Assembly (NCBI RefSeq): GCF_001748245.1
Contig: NZ_BDFO01000001.1
Coordinates: 173,740-237,739, forward strand
Direction: 5' to 3'
Source: Oligoflexus tunisiensis
Lineage (GTDB): Bacteria; Bdellovibrionota_B; Oligoflexia; Oligoflexales; Oligoflexaceae
DNA length: 64,000 nucleotides
How positions within the stretch are numbered: the first letter of the stretch is position 1; each line of letters begins with the position of its first letter. A model generated the notes under the pieces. It was not told where the DNA came from. It saw only the letters and a program-made list of their open reading frames with translations, and did not search any database. Positions 17,676 through 29,527 of the stretch are shown here, in pieces. Made by a program: the position numbers and the translations under genes.

Positions 17676-19575
17676 ATTGCTCAAGAATCCTTTTGGCAAA
17701 TGTGGGCAGTTGAGCGGCTGGTATGATCTGACCGTTTTTCTCGATGAGAACCCGGTCTTCCAAAGGCTTGATATAATAAGTACCGGTTGCATCCATAAAA
17801 ACCCGATGTTTGGCGTAATCCACCAAAGATTGATACTCAGGTTTGATCTGCGGATGAGATTCGATATGAGGCAATGAAAGCAATTCAGCCAATCCTGGGT
17901 ACCGGATACGAGCGTTGGGAACATTGGGTGTTTCAGCCATCCAAAGACCTGTTTCGCTGTAGATTTCATCTTTTTTCAAAAGCGATGGGCTAAACTGAAG
18001 ACCGCGAATGGAGCCGAGCCACTGTGCGAAGTGCGTTGTCGAGATAAACTTTTCGGCCGGCACATCTGCTAATGTTTCCTTCTCGGCACCTATGACCATC
18101 CATGGTGTGGATATTCCTTCCCACTCCGAAATCTGGTCGCCATGTCCCATGATACCTTGCTTGTCATAGAGGGACTCGGCGTGATCCCCTGTGATCACGG
18201 TCGTAATATTTTGATCCTTTGGGATGAGTTTGAGAAACAGATCCATTGTCGCATCCATCCCGCGGATACTACCTGCATAGAGTTGTCGAATGCGCTGCCG
18301 GTCTTCATCTGACCGCGGTTCTGATACGGCATCTTTCATATAGCGATAGCTGCCCTTATATGATTCATCAAGGATGAGATATTCAGGCCAAGTTTGCACA
18401 TATGGGAAATGTGGCTGATCTAAAAATACATAGGCGAAGATGGGTTGACCCTGACATTTCTCGGCCAGACGATTGAGGCGTTTGGGCAACGCATGAGCTC
18501 CCGCAAAAGTAGGAAGCCCGATAAAAAGATTACGCAGGTTTTTATTCGAATATTTGATCTCCCGAAATGCGTCCCAGGAAAAGCTTGCCAGGAAGAAGGG
18601 GCTGCGCTTGGCAACGCCTTGAAGAATGATTTCCTTGAACCTAAGAGTAGGAGCGTCGATATGCCTGAATCCTAAATGGATCTTATTCAGGAAGTCTCCC
18701 GGATATTCGCCGATGGCAATCGTGCAGTAGCCAGCATCATTGAAAAGGTTGATTACTGTATTGTCCTGCTGAAATGATCTCTCATCACTGAACATTTCGC
18801 GAACTTCTGTTTCAGCAGGTAGCTTCCCTGTAAAGAGGGAGACGACTGCAGGCGTTGTTCGAGCTATGGGAGGAATTGCGTTCTGAATGAGAAAGTTCTT
18901 GGGTCCGAAAGTAAAATGCGTCCAGGTTTTTGGTGCATGCTCTGCGGTCAAATAATCAGAGCGCAATGAGTCAGCCATAAGTATAAGGATGCTGTTTCTT
19001 GAGAGTTTCAGGCGTTCTGGAGGCTTTTGGGAATTGAGAATGCATGCTGCAAAGATGGCATAGTAGGCTATGGCCCCGATTCGGTATGACCTTGGCAGGT
19101 AATATAATAGGAGAGCAAAGTATACCGCTACAAAGCTCCCAAGAACGTAAGGCCCCTTTGAAGAGGCTATAACACTAAACAATCCGGCCCAAGAGTTGGT
19201 TCCCATACCATAGTAGATCTCTGAAAAAAGTGTAGGAATCCTGAAAGCGGCCACAAAAATCCAGATGAAATGGAGAGCCAGGAATGCGGTGACCCATTGC
19301 AGAAGCTCCAAGGCTGGCCAACGTCTGGGTTTTCTAAATAAAAGGGTTGGCAGGGCGAGCAGGAAAAAAACGGCAAGGTTTATCATGAAAACCTGGACAA
19401 TCGTGGAAATAATCCCATGTTGGTAAAGGCTTAGTCCCGTCTTCACTAAATTTTCGTCATGCCCTCCCATATAGCTATCATCGCCATTGAATAAGATAGC
19501 GGTCGCCAATGTGAAAACTTCAAAAAAGATCAGAGTGCCAAACCATTTGGCAGTGCGAATTAATTTTTGGCGCAT
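17644..19575 (-). CDS. Membrane-anchored alkaline-phosphatase-superfamily (sulfatase-like) enzyme
   Basis: The 643-residue protein has about five N-terminal transmembrane segments (residues 10-180) and then a periplasmic catalytic domain, the layout of LtaS, EptA and OpgB-type transferases. LILMADSLRSD (Asp202) supplies a metal ligand. In ARTTPAVVSLFTG (239-250) a threonine stands where sulfatases carry the formylglycine cysteine or serine, and Thr is the nucleophile of the phosphoethanolamine and glycerophosphate transferases. TGDHAES and MGHG near the C-terminus complete the metal site. A transfer or cleavage reaction on a surface glycan or lipid is therefore likely. It is the first gene of the overlapping three-gene unit. 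Confidence 0.8.
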   Translation of the reverse strand: MRQKLIRTAKWFGTLIFFEVFTLATAILFNGDDSYMGGHDENLVKTGLSLYQHGIISTIVQVFMINLAVFFLLALPTLLFRKPRRWPALELLQWVTAFLALHFIWIFVAAFRIPTLFSEIYYGMGTNSWAGLFSVIASSKGPYVLGSFVAVYFALLLYYLPRSYRIGAIAYYAIFAACILNSQKPPERLKLSRNSILILMADSLRSDYLTAEHAPKTWTHFTFGPKNFLIQNAIPPIARTTPAVVSLFTGKLPAETEVREMFSDERSFQQDNTVINLFNDAGYCTIAIGEYPGDFLNKIHLGFRHIDAPTLRFKEIILQGVAKRSPFFLASFSWDAFREIKYSNKNLRNLFIGLPTFAGAHALPKRLNRLAEKCQGQPIFAYVFLDQPHFPYVQTWPEYLILDESYKGSYRYMKDAVSEPRSDEDRQRIRQLYAGSIRGMDATMDLFLKLIPKDQNITTVITGDHAESLYDKQGIMGHGDQISEWEGISTPWMVIGAEKETLADVPAEKFISTTHFAQWLGSIRGLQFSPSLLKKDEIYSETGLWMAETPNVPNARIRYPGLAELLSLPHIESHPQIKPEYQSLVDYAKHRVFMDATGTYYIKPLEDRVLIEKNGQIIPAAQLPTFAKRILEQYDSSLYFSIF

Positions 19576-19788
19576 GCGGGTAGGCTCTCGTGCGACTGAT
19601 GTGGGGTATTAGTAAATTTACACGGTCTTAATATTTGCAGTGCATTTGACAATTTGCAATCTCCTATTGCCGGACTCCGAAAGGCAATGCGTTCGAATAT
19701 GGGTGACAAGGGAAACTCACATAAATCAGGCCATTATGTCGCGTCAAAGGAGTATCGAAAAAAAATGACAAAACCGGAAGAGGAATGC
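19576..19788. other. Non-coding region between the glycan locus and the rrn promoter
   Basis: No gene is recognised. The stretch probably contains the promoter of the minus-strand sulfatase-like gene: on the minus strand TTGCAA and AAATAT with a 17-base spacer can be picked out, with low confidence. A-rich sequence just before 19788 may act as an UP element for the rRNA promoter. Confidence 0.4.
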
Positions 19789-19817
19789 TTGACGAAAAAA
19801 ACTCAAAGGCATATAAC
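19789..19817 (+). promoter_or_regulatory. Main rrn promoter
   Basis: TTGACG (19789-19794), a 17-base spacer and TATAAC (19812-19817) form a near-consensus sigma-70 promoter about 200 bases before the 16S gene, with A-tracts upstream at 19758-19764. Transcription should begin near 19824. Confidence 0.75.
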
Positions 19818-19895
19818 CAGCTTCCTCGCAACTGAGTGAGAAAAAAGAAGAGAAAACAAGGTGACTTGCGGATCTTCCCTCTCTCGAAAAGCGAA

Positions 19896-19908
19896 GGTTC
19901 TTTGAAAA
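19896..19908 (+). promoter_or_regulatory. boxA-like antitermination site in the rrn leader
   Basis: GGTTCTTTGAAAA resembles boxA, which recruits the NusB/NusE antitermination complex. A similar element lies in the 16S-23S spacer at 21681. Confidence 0.6.
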
Positions 19909-19935
19909 CTGAATAGAAGACAGAAAGAAGAAGCG

Positions 19936-19944
19936 CGAACGTCA
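19936..19944 (+). repeat. 5' strand of the 16S processing stem
   Basis: CGAACGTCA here is perfectly complementary to TGACGTTCG at 21601-21609, after the 16S gene. Together they can form the long-range stem cut by RNase III. Confidence 0.6.
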
Positions 19945-19981
19945 ATTCTGATGGTTCATCTTCGGATGGATTGTCGAGTTA

Positions 19982-20009
19982 AAAATAAAAAAAGCGAGCT
20001 TCGGCTCGT
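19982..20009 (-). terminator. Minus-strand intrinsic-terminator-like hairpin just before 16S
   Basis: Read on the minus strand, CGAGC-CGAA-GCTCG forms a short GC-rich hairpin followed at once by a T-rich run (C then seven T, A, five T). It would stop transcription leaving the rrn operon in the antisense direction or entering the glycan locus. On the plus strand it would form a stable UUCG hairpin with no T tract. Confidence 0.5.
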
Positions 20010-20019
20010 GTCAGGTTTT

Positions 20020-24788
<4,769 letters not shown>

Positions 24789-24790
24789 AA

Positions 24791-24814
24791 TTCGCCTCTA
24801 CCCCCTTGCTTGAC
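24791..24814 (+). repeat. 3' strand of the 23S processing stem
   Basis: This pairs with 21846-21866, bringing the two ends of 23S together for RNase III cleavage. Confidence 0.75.
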
Positions 24815-24910
24815 AAGCTCAAGCGAGTGAAATGTGGGGAATCCTGCTAGAAAAGCCTTGATCCCTTGATGATATTCACGCTATTCAGTTCATCCGAGCC
24901 AAACATGATT

Positions 24911-25026
24911 TGGCTGTGCCAATGGCGGAGAGGAAATACCCGTTCCCATCCCGAACACGGAAGTCAAGCTCTCCAGCGGCGATGGTACTGCAGTTTAAAC
25001 TGTGGGAGAGTAGCTCGGTGCAGCCT
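24911..25026 (+). rRNA. rrf: 5S ribosomal RNA
   Basis: The sequence contains the conserved AGAGGAAATACCCGTTCCCATCCCGAACACGG loop region, split across 24938-24969, and the GATGGTACTGC region. Its ends, GGCTGTGCC and GGTGCAGCC, pair to close the molecule. The length is about 116 bases. Confidence 0.93.
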
Positions 25027-25036
25027 TAAAAATAGC

Positions 25037-25070
25037 AAAACCCCTGATGGAGAAATCCGTCAGGGGTTTT
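25037..25070 (+). terminator. rrn operon terminator
   Basis: AAAACCCCTGATGGA and TCCGTCAGGGGTTTT form a 15-base-pair stem (one G-T pair) with a GAAA loop, ending in four T. It lies 11 bases after 5S and is near-symmetric, so it could work in both directions. Confidence 0.85.
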
Positions 25071-25078
25071 GTGCGTCC

Positions 25079-25200
25079 GGGCCCCTGCGGGGCTGACGGA
25101 AGGGGGGAGATCAGGGCCCCTGCGGGGCTGACGAAGAGGAGGAGATACGCGGGCCCCTGCGGGGCTGACGACGAAGACGGGCTGACGGAAGGGGAGATCA
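25079..25200. repeat. GC-rich tandem repeat array with internal dyads
   Basis: Three exact copies of GGGCCCCTGCGGGGCTGACG start at 25079, 25114 and 25151 (spacing 35 and 37 bases). A partial fourth copy (GGGCTGACGGAAGGGGAGATCA without the leading palindrome) begins at 25179. Each full unit contains GCCCC-TGC-GGGGC and can form a small hairpin. The linkers are similar but degenerate (GAAGG...GGAGATCA). The array lies directly after the rrn terminator. No protein is encoded by it that I can support. Confidence 0.8.
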
Positions 25201-25332
25201 GAGTCCCATGGCTGTCGTTTGAATCTGATAATTTTTTGTGCACAAATGTGTGGGTAGCCGCAATAAGTTCTGTGACAATCTGTCTTTTATTCGGTTGACT
25301 TTTACTTCACTGCATGGATTGAGTACCGAATT

Positions 25333-26181
25333 ATGACCATTGTCATCACGCCTAAGGATCGAGAGCTTTTGGCTTCCAGGCATTACCGCGAGTTTTTGAG
25401 GACTGAACTGGCGGAACGATGTGCGAAAAAGAAGCTGTATTCCATGCGGGCTTTTGCTCGCGATCTTGAGTGTTCGGTCTCCAGTCTTTGCACTGTCCTA
25501 TCCGGCAAGACTCATTTTTCCAAGGCAACCATTCATAAAATGGCAGCGAAGCTCCAGAAGGCAGAGCCGGTGCGGGAGTATTTTGTGAATCTGGCCCTGG
25601 CGGAAATGGAAGCTCCGGGTGATACAAACAATCCTCACTATGTGAAAGCCAAGGAAATCCGCCTGCAGCACCTTTATGTGCCGGCTGAGGTTCCCCATCG
25701 CATGCTGAACTCCTGGTCACTGGCTCCGCTGGCTTTGACCCTTCTGCTTGAAATCGAGAGCGAGGTCCGCACGGACGAAGCTCTGCAGAAACGCCTTGGT
25801 GTCAGTTCCGAGGAATTGAAAAAGATGATTGATGAACTGGAGAGCATCGGCTGGATTCAAAAGACTCCCGATGGCCCTGGAACCAAAATTCGCTTCATGG
25901 AACTCGGAAACCGCGGCAATGCCTATGAGATCCGGGCCCTTCATAAAAAGGCTCTCGATCGGGCACAGTGGTGCCTTGAGAATATGCCCTTTGAACAACG
26001 CTACTTCTATACCGCCTTCTTTACCATGATCCCGGACAACGCCCGCGAGGTCTCGGATAAGCTCCGCAAGCATGCCCTGACTTTGGCCGAGGAGCAGGGA
26101 AAACCCGCTCCGGGGCATGAAGTCTATGCGATTGGCACCTATCTCGTACCACTGACTCAGAGTGTGGAGGCGCAGACCTGA
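25333..26181 (+). CDS. TIGR02147 family (DUF4423-type) putative transcriptional regulator
   Basis: The 282-residue protein starts with a helix-turn-helix-like region (about residues 34-74, RAFARDLECSVSSLCTVLSGK...TIHKMAAKL). A largely alpha-helical C-terminal domain follows, with the PHRMLNSWSLAPLALTLL segment characteristic of TIGR02147/DUF4423 proteins. The family is expanded in Bdellovibrio, Fibrobacter and related deep-branching bacteria and is thought to regulate transcription, but its ligands are unknown. The gene is alone on its strand after the rrn operon and faces the winged-helix-like gene. No ribosome-binding site close to consensus is seen, so the start is by homology of the HTH position. 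Confidence 0.8.
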   Translation: MTIVITPKDRELLASRHYREFLRTELAERCAKKKLYSMRAFARDLECSVSSLCTVLSGKTHFSKATIHKMAAKLQKAEPVREYFVNLALAEMEAPGDTNNPHYVKAKEIRLQHLYVPAEVPHRMLNSWSLAPLALTLLLEIESEVRTDEALQKRLGVSSEELKKMIDELESIGWIQKTPDGPGTKIRFMELGNRGNAYEIRALHKKALDRAQWCLENMPFEQRYFYTAFFTMIPDNAREVSDKLRKHALTLAEEQGKPAPGHEVYAIGTYLVPLTQSVEAQT

Positions 26182-26189
26182 GGCAAAAA

Positions 26190-26217
26190 CAGGAGAGGCC
26201 CCAAAGGACCCCTCCTG
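26190..26217. terminator. Hairpin between convergent genes
   Basis: CAGGAG and CTCCTG, extended by further G-C pairs with mismatches, form a stem in the 46-base gap between two convergent stops. It is a candidate bidirectional terminator without a strong T tract. Confidence 0.4.
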
Positions 26218-26227
26218 CGAAGCAGAG

Positions 26228-26728
26228 TCAAACGTGTTTGAGAAAGTCAGCCCGGACCTTGTAGAGAAGGTACTTGCGCGTTCGAATGTCAAAGACCAGC
26301 CAATCCAGAGGGCGCTGGTGATAGGTGTGAGCCAGGGACTTGTCCAGGAAGGTTCGCGTTCGACTCAGAAGCTTGGTCAAGTTTCCATCCTGGGCCTCCA
26401 TAAAACGCTGACTATGGTTCAGCTGTGATCCGTAAACCGCCTCCACGATCTCCGCTTTTGTAAGTGCCATGTTTTCCTTTTCAAAGAAGGCCTGAATCAG
26501 GCTCAAGGTTTTTTCCCGCGACGCGAGCGGGATCATGATTCGATTGATCCAAAGACTTTTTTCCACCAGCCTGATGTCCGGGTCGGATCCGGAGGGTGGG
26601 GCCCAGGCCATTTCCTGGGTTTGCGCATAGGCCATCGAGAAAATTTCGTTGATGGCCTCGATAACGTGTTTGGAAAGAATGTTGAGTCTCTCGAGATGGC
26701 GACCAGGATTTCCTGCAGCTTCAGTCAT
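26228..26728 (-). CDS. Hypothetical protein with a winged-helix-like C-terminal half
   Basis: I do not recognise this 166-residue protein as a named family. Its first 60 residues are probably helical. From about residue 83 it runs ALTKAEIVEAVYG, then NLTKLLSRTRTFL, and ends with WLVFDIRTRKYLLYK. That order resembles the effector domain of OmpR-type regulators: helix, recognition helix, then the C-terminal hairpin that normally reads GYRL. There is no receiver domain. A DNA-binding role is therefore plausible but is inference. It converges on the TIGR02147 gene. Confidence 0.6.
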   Translation of the reverse strand: MTEAAGNPGRHLERLNILSKHVIEAINEIFSMAYAQTQEMAWAPPSGSDPDIRLVEKSLWINRIMIPLASREKTLSLIQAFFEKENMALTKAEIVEAVYGSQLNHSQRFMEAQDGNLTKLLSRTRTFLDKSLAHTYHQRPLDWLVFDIRTRKYLLYKVRADFLKHV

Positions 26729-27085
26729 ATGTTTCCCTCGTGTTCAGCACAGCATATGTCTTTCTCTTTCGAAAGACCTTCTATCGCCAACACTCGCAGC
26801 TGCCTAGTGGCTCGCTCGATGAAAACTTAAACAGTTCGACTAATCGCGTAGCTTAGTGTTCGTTTGTACGAGCTTGCTTCAGAACACACCCGTAATAATA
26901 TGAAAGAAAATTCCCTGTGAAATCAGATGAGATGTCAGGGTCCCCATAAAAATCCCCAGCTCAACTCGCAGGTCTTGCGGCATCGAGGCCGCGTTTGACA
27001 GCCCATGCAACACCGTTTCAAATCCCTTCCCAGGCCTGTGCTATGGAGATAGGCTGCGGCCCAAATCTCCAGCTGGGTGTGTCTT
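26729..27085. other. Intergenic region with a candidate promoter for the GT2-like gene
   Basis: No gene is supported here. TTGACA at 26995-27000, a 17-base spacer and TCAAAT (27018-27023) could be a plus-strand promoter for the gene at 27086. The upstream part probably holds the promoter of the minus-strand gene ending its 5' side at 26728. Confidence 0.35.
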
Positions 27086-27988
27086 ATGAAAATCGGCGTA
27101 TTTTTCGGGGTTTATGAAGCTGAAAAGCCTTTCGCTCAGCAGACCCTGGGACAATTGCTCGACATTTTGCAAAACCACGACGTCCACGTCCTCATCCTGG
27201 ATGATGCCTCCCCGAGTTTTCTGGGAGACAGCCTCGCGCGTGCCTTCGCGGATCGGAAAAATACGAGTTTCGAAGTCATTCGCAAGGAACAATCCTCCGG
27301 TTTCCGGGGCGCGATGGATCGCACGCTTCTGGCCTTCCGTTGCCTGGCGGAATCGGGCCGGGACTTTGATTATGTTCTGCGTGTGGATGCCGATCTCTTT
27401 TTCAATCGGAAGGATCTGGCCGGTATCTTCGATGGCCAGCATTTGCCGGGTCAAGGCCTGATCGGAACCTTTGCCAGCTTTCGCCTGCGGGATTATTTTC
27501 AGGTGCTGCTGGATCTTCTGCCCCTTGGATTCAGGCGCCGCCAGATCAAAGGGATGGTGGAGCATGATTGGGAATTGAAGCGAACAAAGCCTGTCTGGTG
27601 GTGGGACCTCGGCCTTCGCGCCATCCTGCATGGATTCAATCAAAAGTTCATCGGTGGATCGTTTCAGATTATCGCCGGCTCGACCTTGTCTGAACTGTCG
27701 AGACGCGGCTGGCTCCGGCGAAAACCACTTGCGGGGCTTGGACTCGTGTTTGGTGAGGATGTGATGACCAATATTCTCGTCAAAGCCCTCAATCATCCCC
27801 TCGTGGATATCGCGGAGCTGGTGCCTGACTGGGCATGTGACATGGCGATCAATCCTCACAAGGGAGACAGTCACATGATTCAGGCGCACAGGTATTACCT
27901 CGTGCATCCCCTGAAGGGCGATGCCTGGGGCCTCAGGCTACGGCAGGAACTGGAACGCCTGCAAGTTGGTCATCTGGAGCCACTTTAA
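27086..27988 (+). CDS. GT2-like glycosyltransferase / GT-A fold protein
   Basis: I use the ATG at 27086 (KIGVFFGVYE) instead of a GTG nine bases earlier. The 300-residue protein shows the GT-A pattern: an N-terminal strand, VLILDDASPS (about 35-44) in the nucleotide-binding position, and LRVDADLFF (about 95-103) with a DxD-type acidic motif. It lacks a membrane segment. The WWWDLGLRA segment and C-terminal half are not familiar to me, so the exact GT family and substrate are uncertain. It is separated from the main glycan locus by the rrn operon and has a higher G+C content, so it is probably unrelated to it. A 288-residue antisense frame is a shadow. Confidence 0.7.
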   Translation: MKIGVFFGVYEAEKPFAQQTLGQLLDILQNHDVHVLILDDASPSFLGDSLARAFADRKNTSFEVIRKEQSSGFRGAMDRTLLAFRCLAESGRDFDYVLRVDADLFFNRKDLAGIFDGQHLPGQGLIGTFASFRLRDYFQVLLDLLPLGFRRRQIKGMVEHDWELKRTKPVWWWDLGLRAILHGFNQKFIGGSFQIIAGSTLSELSRRGWLRRKPLAGLGLVFGEDVMTNILVKALNHPLVDIAELVPDWACDMAINPHKGDSHMIQAHRYYLVHPLKGDAWGLRLRQELERLQVGHLEPL

Positions 27989-28084
27989 CGTCTCATAAAA
28001 ATCCCTTGCTGCCACGCCCTGGATGGTGTTCCTTTCCTTATGACGACCCTCTGGTACGATCCTAAGGCAGAAAGGGATACTCCT

Positions 28085-28912
28085 ATGAATTCACCGTTTC
28101 GATCCGATATTCTGAAGGGCAAGGTTGCGTTTGTCACAGGCGGAGGCAGCGGCATCAATTTTGGTGTGGCCAAGGCGCTCGCTTCTCATGGTGCGGATAT
28201 CGCGATGATGGGACGCCGTGAAGAGGTTCTGCAGCAGGCCTGTCAGGAGCTGGGCAAACTCGGGGTGAAGACCTTTTATAAAAGCGGTGATGTCCGAAAT
28301 CCGGAATCCTGCCAGGCGGCCCTGGATGAAACGGTCAAGGCGCTTGGTAAACTCGATATCCTCGTGAATGGTGCCGCCGGCAACTTTCTTTGCCCGCCTG
28401 AGGAACTCAGCCCCAATGGTTTTAAAACGGTTGTCGACATCGATCTGAACGGCACCTTCAACATGTGCCGCTATGGATATCAATATCTGAAGGCCAGCAA
28501 AGGTCTGATCCTAAATATTTCAGCCACGCTGCATTATGTGGGAACCCCCTTCCAGGCTCATGTCTCGGCGGCCAAGGCCGGTGTGGATGCGCTGACGATC
28601 AACCTCGCCACGGAATGGGGACCGGACGGCATTCGTGTCAACGGCATCGCGCCTGGCCCGATCGGGGATACGGAAGGCATGCGGCGTCTGGCTCCCGGGG
28701 ATACCGGCGAAAAAATGAAAAAGGAAATTCCGCTGCGGCGCTTCGGGGAAACGGCCGAGATCGGTCTGGCCGCGGTCTTTCTCGCGTCTTCGGCAGCCTC
28801 ATATATTAGCGGTCATACTCTGGTCGTGGATGGTGGCCAATGGCTGACCAAACCGCCGATGGTGCCGCGAGCCCTGGTCGAGCAGATGATGGCGAAAGGC
28901 AAGGCTCAGTAG
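28085..28912 (+). CDS. SDR family oxidoreductase, 2,4-dienoyl-CoA reductase-like
   Basis: The 275-residue protein is a classical-size short-chain dehydrogenase with the cofactor loop TGGGSGINFG (about 18-27), an Arg-Arg pair after the second strand (GRREE) that favours NADPH, and the NGAAGNFLCP strand. The ISAT...HVSAAKAG region carries the catalytic-site lysine, but the usual YxxxK tyrosine is replaced (HVSAAK). This is a feature of peroxisomal-type 2,4-dienoyl-CoA reductases, which reduce conjugated enoyl-CoA esters during breakdown of unsaturated fatty acids. I prefer the ATG at 28085 over the ATG-like start at 28040 because the fold begins only eight residues later. Its stop overlaps the convergent YdcF-like gene by 7 bases. 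Confidence 0.8.
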   Translation: MNSPFRSDILKGKVAFVTGGGSGINFGVAKALASHGADIAMMGRREEVLQQACQELGKLGVKTFYKSGDVRNPESCQAALDETVKALGKLDILVNGAAGNFLCPPEELSPNGFKTVVDIDLNGTFNMCRYGYQYLKASKGLILNISATLHYVGTPFQAHVSAAKAGVDALTINLATEWGPDGIRVNGIAPGPIGDTEGMRRLAPGDTGEKMKKEIPLRRFGETAEIGLAAVFLASSAASYISGHTLVVDGGQWLTKPPMVPRALVEQMMAKGKAQ

Positions 28913-29526
28913 CGGGTCAGGTAAAAGACCCACTTCAGATACTCATTGAAGACCATTAGGAAATCAAACTCCTTCGCATACCAAACCTTGGGTCGGGGCG
29001 AGGGCAGGGATCTCAATTCGAATCCAAAGGTGTTGACCTTCTCTGCAATCCAATGCGCCCGGCTGGAGTGATACCAGCTGGTGCAGAGCACGAGGCGTTT
29101 GGCCGCAGGCAGGCGCTCCTTGACGATGGTGAAAACCGCCCGCATTTCCTCGAACGAACTGGTGACGGCCTGCCTGGCATCAAAGATGATCGCCTCCTCC
29201 TTGACGCCGAGTTTTTGCAGATAACGGAAGCTGGCCTCGCCATCCGGCAGACGATATCCCAGTTTATTGAGCTCATCCTGCTCCGCTTCCACAAAGATAA
29301 TTTTGGGAGCGATCCCCTTTTTCAAGAGGCGGGCGCAATGCGGGGCGCGATCGGTGACGTTGCCCATGAGCATGATCACGGCATCCGCCGTATTCCCATC
29401 CGGGTCATGGCGGATCAGGAGATCAGCCGGCCACTGGCGGCTCGGTGGATAGGCCAGCATGAGCAGGGCCAGCCCGGCGAGCAGGCCAAGTAAAAAGGCA
29501 CAGAATCGTTCCCAGAGCCGCCGCAT
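28906..29526 (-). CDS. YdcF/ElyC-like (DUF218) envelope protein
   Basis: The 206-residue protein has one N-terminal membrane segment (about residues 9-26). The DUF218 fold follows, with ADAVIMLMGN, a KIIFVEAEQ strand, TSSFEEMRAVF and LVLCTSWYHSSRA, where the conserved Ser/His cluster of YdcF and SanA proteins falls. Family members act at the envelope, and ElyC influences peptidoglycan or lipid-carrier metabolism, but the biochemical activity is not settled. It is the last gene of a minus-strand series, one base after the acyltransferase stop. Only the C-terminal tip overlaps the convergent SDR gene. Confidence 0.75.
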   Translation of the reverse strand: MRRLWERFCAFLLGLLAGLALLMLAYPPSRQWPADLLIRHDPDGNTADAVIMLMGNVTDRAPHCARLLKKGIAPKIIFVEAEQDELNKLGYRLPDGEASFRYLQKLGVKEEAIIFDARQAVTSSFEEMRAVFTIVKERLPAAKRLVLCTSWYHSSRAHWIAEKVNTFGFELRSLPSPRPKVWYAKEFDFLMVFNEYLKWVFYLTRY

Positions 29527-29527
29527 A

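Noticed and set aside
17676..17969. N-terminal extension of the sulfatase-like gene
   Set aside because: It lies inside the neighbouring gene and removes the signal peptide from the N-terminus, so the shorter start at 17675 is preferred.
25047..25298. 83-residue frame over the GC-rich tandem repeats
   Set aside because: The repeated units fall in different frames and the frame has no ribosome-binding site, so the repeat is treated as non-coding DNA.
27041..27907. 288-residue frame antisense to the GT2-like gene
   Set aside because: The plus-strand frame has recognisable GT-A motifs, and the minus-strand frame has none.
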